Source of the DNA: Bacillota bacterium
GTDB taxonomy: Bacteria > Bacillota > Clostridia > Tissierellales > Peptoniphilaceae
Direction: 5' to 3'
Length of the DNA stretch: 64,000 nt
Assembly (NCBI GenBank): GCA_030532225.1
Contig: JAUNLQ010000002.1
Span: forward strand, 1 to 64,000
This document shows positions 61,407-64,000 of this stretch, one piece after another (position 1 is the first letter of the stretch; each line of letters opens with the position of its first letter). Below the pieces are notes generated by a model that saw only the letters and a program-made list of their open reading frames with translations, searched no databases and was not told the DNA's origin. Both the position numbers and the translations under genes were made by a program.

Positions 61407-62638
61407 AGGTCAAAAACCTCTTTCAAAACCTTAATGGCTATATTTTTTTCCTCTGTTGACTCCATGTTCTTTAAGGCAACTAAAGGCTCTCTCATGGCCC
61501 TTCTAATTGAGGCTCTAACGATTTTTTCCACCTTGCCCTTTTCCCTGTGACTTAAGTGAGTTTTTCTAAAAATATAATTTAAGGTCACATCTGCAATTTC
61601 CTTGCACCTTTGGTCAGCAGATTCCATAATGGGATCCACCTTGGTCTGAGTCCACCATCTGGTAATTTCAGAAATTTTTTCTTGGATTTCAGGTTGGAAC
61701 TTGTCTAAAAGGTCTTTTTTCTTTTTTAGATTTTCGTCTGAAAGTTCCTTTAGATTGTCTATGTCATAAAGGTGAACATGGTCCATGTCTCCAACACTAG
61801 CCTCAACATCTCTAGGTAGGCCTAGGTCCATTATATAAAGGTCCTCAGTCCTAGGCTCAATGTTTTTTTCCTTGATTATAGTGTGAGGAGATGAAGTAGC
61901 AGTAATTAAAATTTTGCAGTCTAAAATAGCCTGGTCTAAGTCTTTGTAGTGGACTATGTCCAGGCCACCAAGGTCCTTTGAAACTTTTACAGAATTTTCA
62001 TAGGTCCTGTTGGCAACTATAACTTGGGCTCCCCTTTCAACTAAATACATGGCAGCAAGTTTGCCCATGTCTCCTAGGCCAATAACCAAGGCCTTTTCAT
62101 TTTCTAGTCTTAGGGCCTCTTCAATTTTCCTAATGCCCATATAAGAAATAGAAACTGGTATGGCAGAAACCCCTGACTGGGTCTTGGTCCACTTGGCAAA
62201 GGTTATAGCCTCTCTAAAGACCTTGTTAAGATACTTGCCAGCTGAGCCAACTTCAATGGCCAAAATCTGGGCATCAGTAATCTGACCTAGAATCTGATCC
62301 TCTCCTATAATCAAAGACTCTAGGCCTATGGCTGTGTTGAAAAGGTGTCTTAAGGCCTCTTCATTATATAATTTAATTAGCTGCCTACCTTCCAGGTCTA
62401 CTTGGAAAAAGTCCTTTAAGTAACCTTCAATATTGGCAGCTGCCTGGTCTATATTTTCTCCTACAAAATATATTTCCGTTCTATTACATGTAGATAAAAT
62501 CAAAGCTTCTTCTACAAAGTTTTCTGAAAAATAACTTAGGCTTTCAATTTTATCCTTGTCATAAAAGTGTATTTTCTCCCTAATTTCTATGGGAGTTTCC
62601 TTATGGTTTAAACCTATAAGTCCAAAATTCTTTAACAA
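61403..62638 (-). CDS. hemA: Glutamyl-tRNA reductase
   Basis: 411 residues starting at TTG with AGAGGAAA upstream. Catalytic Cys51 in LSTCNRTEIY, NADPH-binding VIGLGDMGKLAA, and the C-terminal helices are complete. Reduces glutamyl-tRNA to glutamate-1-semialdehyde, the first C5-pathway step. First gene of a six-gene overlapping operon that leads to sirohydrochlorin. No hemE, hemN or other heme-branch gene is in the window, so siroheme and/or cobalamin are the likely products. Confidence 0.95.
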   Translation of the reverse strand: MLKNFGLIGLNHKETPIEIREKIHFYDKDKIESLSYFSENFVEEALILSTCNRTEIYFVGENIDQAAANIEGYLKDFFQVDLEGRQLIKLYNEEALRHLFNTAIGLESLIIGEDQILGQITDAQILAIEVGSAGKYLNKVFREAITFAKWTKTQSGVSAIPVSISYMGIRKIEEALRLENEKALVIGLGDMGKLAAMYLVERGAQVIVANRTYENSVKVSKDLGGLDIVHYKDLDQAILDCKILITATSSPHTIIKEKNIEPRTEDLYIMDLGLPRDVEASVGDMDHVHLYDIDNLKELSDENLKKKKDLLDKFQPEIQEKISEITRWWTQTKVDPIMESADQRCKEIADVTLNYIFRKTHLSHREKGKVEKIVRASIRRAMREPLVALKNMESTEEKNIAIKVLKEVFDL

Positions 62639-62698
62639 GATTTTTCCTCTTTCTGATAAAATTTTTCTAGCACCCTAGATATTTCCCTCTCTATAAGT

Positions 62699-62728
62699 AT
62701 TATAAGGTTTTGGTCTGCTAATTTTCAA
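62699..62728 (-). promoter_or_regulatory. Promoter of the hem operon
   Basis: On the minus strand TTGAAA (62728-62723) and TATAAT (62704-62699) are 18 bases apart, upstream of hemA by about 60 bases. No riboswitch is evident in the leader. Confidence 0.7.
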
Positions 62729-62742
62729 GTTTATTTATCTAT

Positions 62743-63366
62743 CTAGTGGCTAGTAGCTAGAGAAAGGGCATAGACCCTGGCTGCTCCTGCTGCCTTTAAG
62801 ACCTTGGCACATTCCTCTATAGTAGATCCAGTAGTAATCATATCGTCTAATAACAAAATGTTTTTGTCCTTGATTTTTTCAGGCTGGAAAACTTGAAAAG
62901 AATCTATAAGATTAGTCTGCCTAGCAAACATATCAAGTCTAGCCTGCTCCTGGGTCATTTTTATTTTAATAAGATTGTTTGTTTGTAGCTTTATTTTTGT
63001 GTCCTTGCATATTTGGTCAGCTATAAGTTCCACTTGGTTGTAGCCTCTTTTAGCTAGGGTGTTTTTGTGAATAGGCACTGGCAGCAATAAGTCCACTTTT
63101 TTATTAAGACCTAGGGAAAAAATTTTGTCTATAAGAATTTCTCCAAACAAATAAGCCAAATATCTTTTTTGAGCAAACTTAAATAATCTAATAGTCTCCT
63201 TTAAAAGAGAACCATAATAAAAGCAGGAGTAAGCCTCATCTACATAAGTGAAACTTCTAGTAACTCTTTCTGCCTTGGGAGAAAAAAGTTCCAAACAAGA
63301 ATCACATATATAGGTGAAAGACTGGGTCTGCCTATTACAAATTAAACATATTTTTCTTGCCGTCAC
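62743..63366 (-). CDS. comF: ComF-family phosphoribosyltransferase-like protein
   Basis: 207 residues. N-terminal zinc knuckle CLICNRQT with CDSC, then a type I phosphoribosyltransferase fold whose PRPP motif is LLLDDMITTGSTIEEC. LLPVPIHKNTLAKRGYNQ is the ComF family block. It serves DNA uptake in competent bacteria, where it works with ComFA. It overlaps the helicase gene upstream by 32 bases, so they are co-transcribed. Confidence 0.9.
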   Translation of the reverse strand: MTARKICLICNRQTQSFTYICDSCLELFSPKAERVTRSFTYVDEAYSCFYYGSLLKETIRLFKFAQKRYLAYLFGEILIDKIFSLGLNKKVDLLLPVPIHKNTLAKRGYNQVELIADQICKDTKIKLQTNNLIKIKMTQEQARLDMFARQTNLIDSFQVFQPEKIKDKNILLLDDMITTGSTIEECAKVLKAAGAARVYALSLATSH

Positions 63367-64000
63367 CTATAACCACCCTATTAAAATCTTTGATTTTTTC
63401 TCTTAGGCCTGTAAACCTTTCATTAACATAGGTATTGTCTATCATAGTCTTAAGTCTTTGTTCCTTGCCTACTAGGACTACTAGTTTTTTTGCCCTAGTT
63501 ATGGCAGTATAAATTAAATTCCTATTAGCCAAAAGTTCAGGAGCATAGTGGATTGGAATAATCACAACTGGAAACTCTGAACCTTGGGACTTGTGAATAG
63601 TAATGGCATAGGCCAAGGTCAAATCCTTTAAGTCCTCTTCTGTATATGAAACTTCCCTGCCATCAAAATCTACAACTAAGGTCCTAGATAAACTATTGAC
63701 TTTTTTTATAAAGCCTATGTCTCCATTATAAATTCCAGAACCAGAATCATAAACAATCCTATCTTCTGTATAGGCCTCCCATTCCATTTGGTAGTTGTTT
63801 TTAGTTTGCATCACCTTGTCTCCTAGTCTAAAGACACAAGCTCCAAAGACCAGTTCGTCCTTGGAAAAATCTGGAGGATTCAAGGAATTTTGCAATTCAA
63901 AATTTAAATTTTCAACGCCAACTAGGCCCTTTTTCATAGGAGTCATAATTTGGATGTCTTTTTTTGGATCAAAGCCATAAAAATTTTTCAACCTAGTTGC
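63335..64000 (-). CDS. RecD2-like DNA helicase, C-terminal part (cut by window edge)
   Basis: At least 221 residues; the frame stays open to base 64000, so the 5' part lies outside the window. GDKVMQTKNNY and the UvrD_C_2 motif AYAITIHKSQGSEFPVVIIP, then NRNLIYTAITRAKKLVVLVG, are superfamily 1 helicase motifs V and VI as in RecD2. An ATP-dependent 5'-3' helicase in DNA repair. The N-terminal helicase domains are not visible here. Confidence 0.85.
   Translation of the reverse strand, partial: ATRLKNFYGFDPKKDIQIMTPMKKGLVGVENLNFELQNSLNPPDFSKDELVFGACVFRLGDKVMQTKNNYQMEWEAYTEDRIVYDSGSGIYNGDIGFIKKVNSLSRTLVVDFDGREVSYTEEDLKDLTLAYAITIHKSQGSEFPVVIIPIHYAPELLANRNLIYTAITRAKKLVVLVGKEQRLKTMIDNTYVNERFTGLREKIKDFNRVVIGDGKKNMFNL

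Overview
The window is AT-rich DNA with Firmicutes-type signals: strong GGAGG ribosome binding sites, many TTG and GTG starts, sigma-A promoters and T-tract terminators. A complete selenoprotein glycine reductase operon, the selenocysteine machinery (selA, selB, selD, tRNA-Sec), tetrapyrrole genes and tRNA/RNA housekeeping operons point to an anaerobic, amino-acid-fermenting member of the Tissierellia/Peptoniphilaceae type. The taxon is inferred from gene content only. I see no insertion sequence, prophage or CRISPR array.

Layout. 1-9.5 kb (minus): a sodium:alanine/glycine symporter, then the grd operon read in the order grdX, trxB, trxA, grdE, grdA, grdB, grdC, grdD. It is preceded by a single-aptamer glycine riboswitch with an intrinsic terminator. 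GrdA and GrdB are each interrupted by an in-frame TGA that encodes selenocysteine. 9.6-12.9 kb (plus): selA-selB. 12.9-17.9 kb: an accessory island with two paralogous XRE-HTH/TPR regulators, each next to its own inverted repeat. Divergent from the second regulator lie an unlisted 56-codon secreted-peptide gene, a secreted hypothetical protein, a small membrane protein and a decayed ABC ATPase. This resembles an RRNPP-type peptide-signalling locus. 17.9-24.9 kb: an isochorismatase-like hydrolase, tRNA-Sec placed 6 nt behind a LysR gene, and a divergent selenium operon (DUF3343, dehydratase activase, double-cubane-type reductase, selD, yedF, DUF3343, class V desulfurase/lyase).

24.9-37 kb: GNAT acetyltransferase, ABC exporter, BrnQ, YjiH, alpha/beta hydrolase, MalY/PatB lyase, MalQ, and threonine dehydrogenase plus 2-amino-3-ketobutyrate CoA ligase (threonine to glycine). 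37-39.7 kb: a small membrane protein and an ECF sigma/anti-sigma/lipoprotein operon. 39.7-56 kb (minus): infC-rpmI-rplT with leader; trhP-like, trmR-like, rnjA, fur, DUF1292, ruvX, aldo/keto reductase, ireB, alaS, AI-2E family permease, glutaredoxin, ArsR, rsmA, rnmV, tatD, and metG behind a T-box. 56-62.7 kb (minus): hemA, precorrin-2 dehydrogenase, hemC, cobA-hemD fusion, hemB, hemL. 62.7-64 kb: comF and the end of a recD2-like helicase cut by the window edge.

The genes form a coherent economy. Glycine is imported (symporter) or made from threonine (Tdh/Kbl), sensed by the riboswitch and reduced by glycine reductase with thioredoxin as electron donor. The Sec genes in the same window supply the selenoproteins. 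The least explained parts are the peptide/regulator island and the reductase pair inside the selenium operon.
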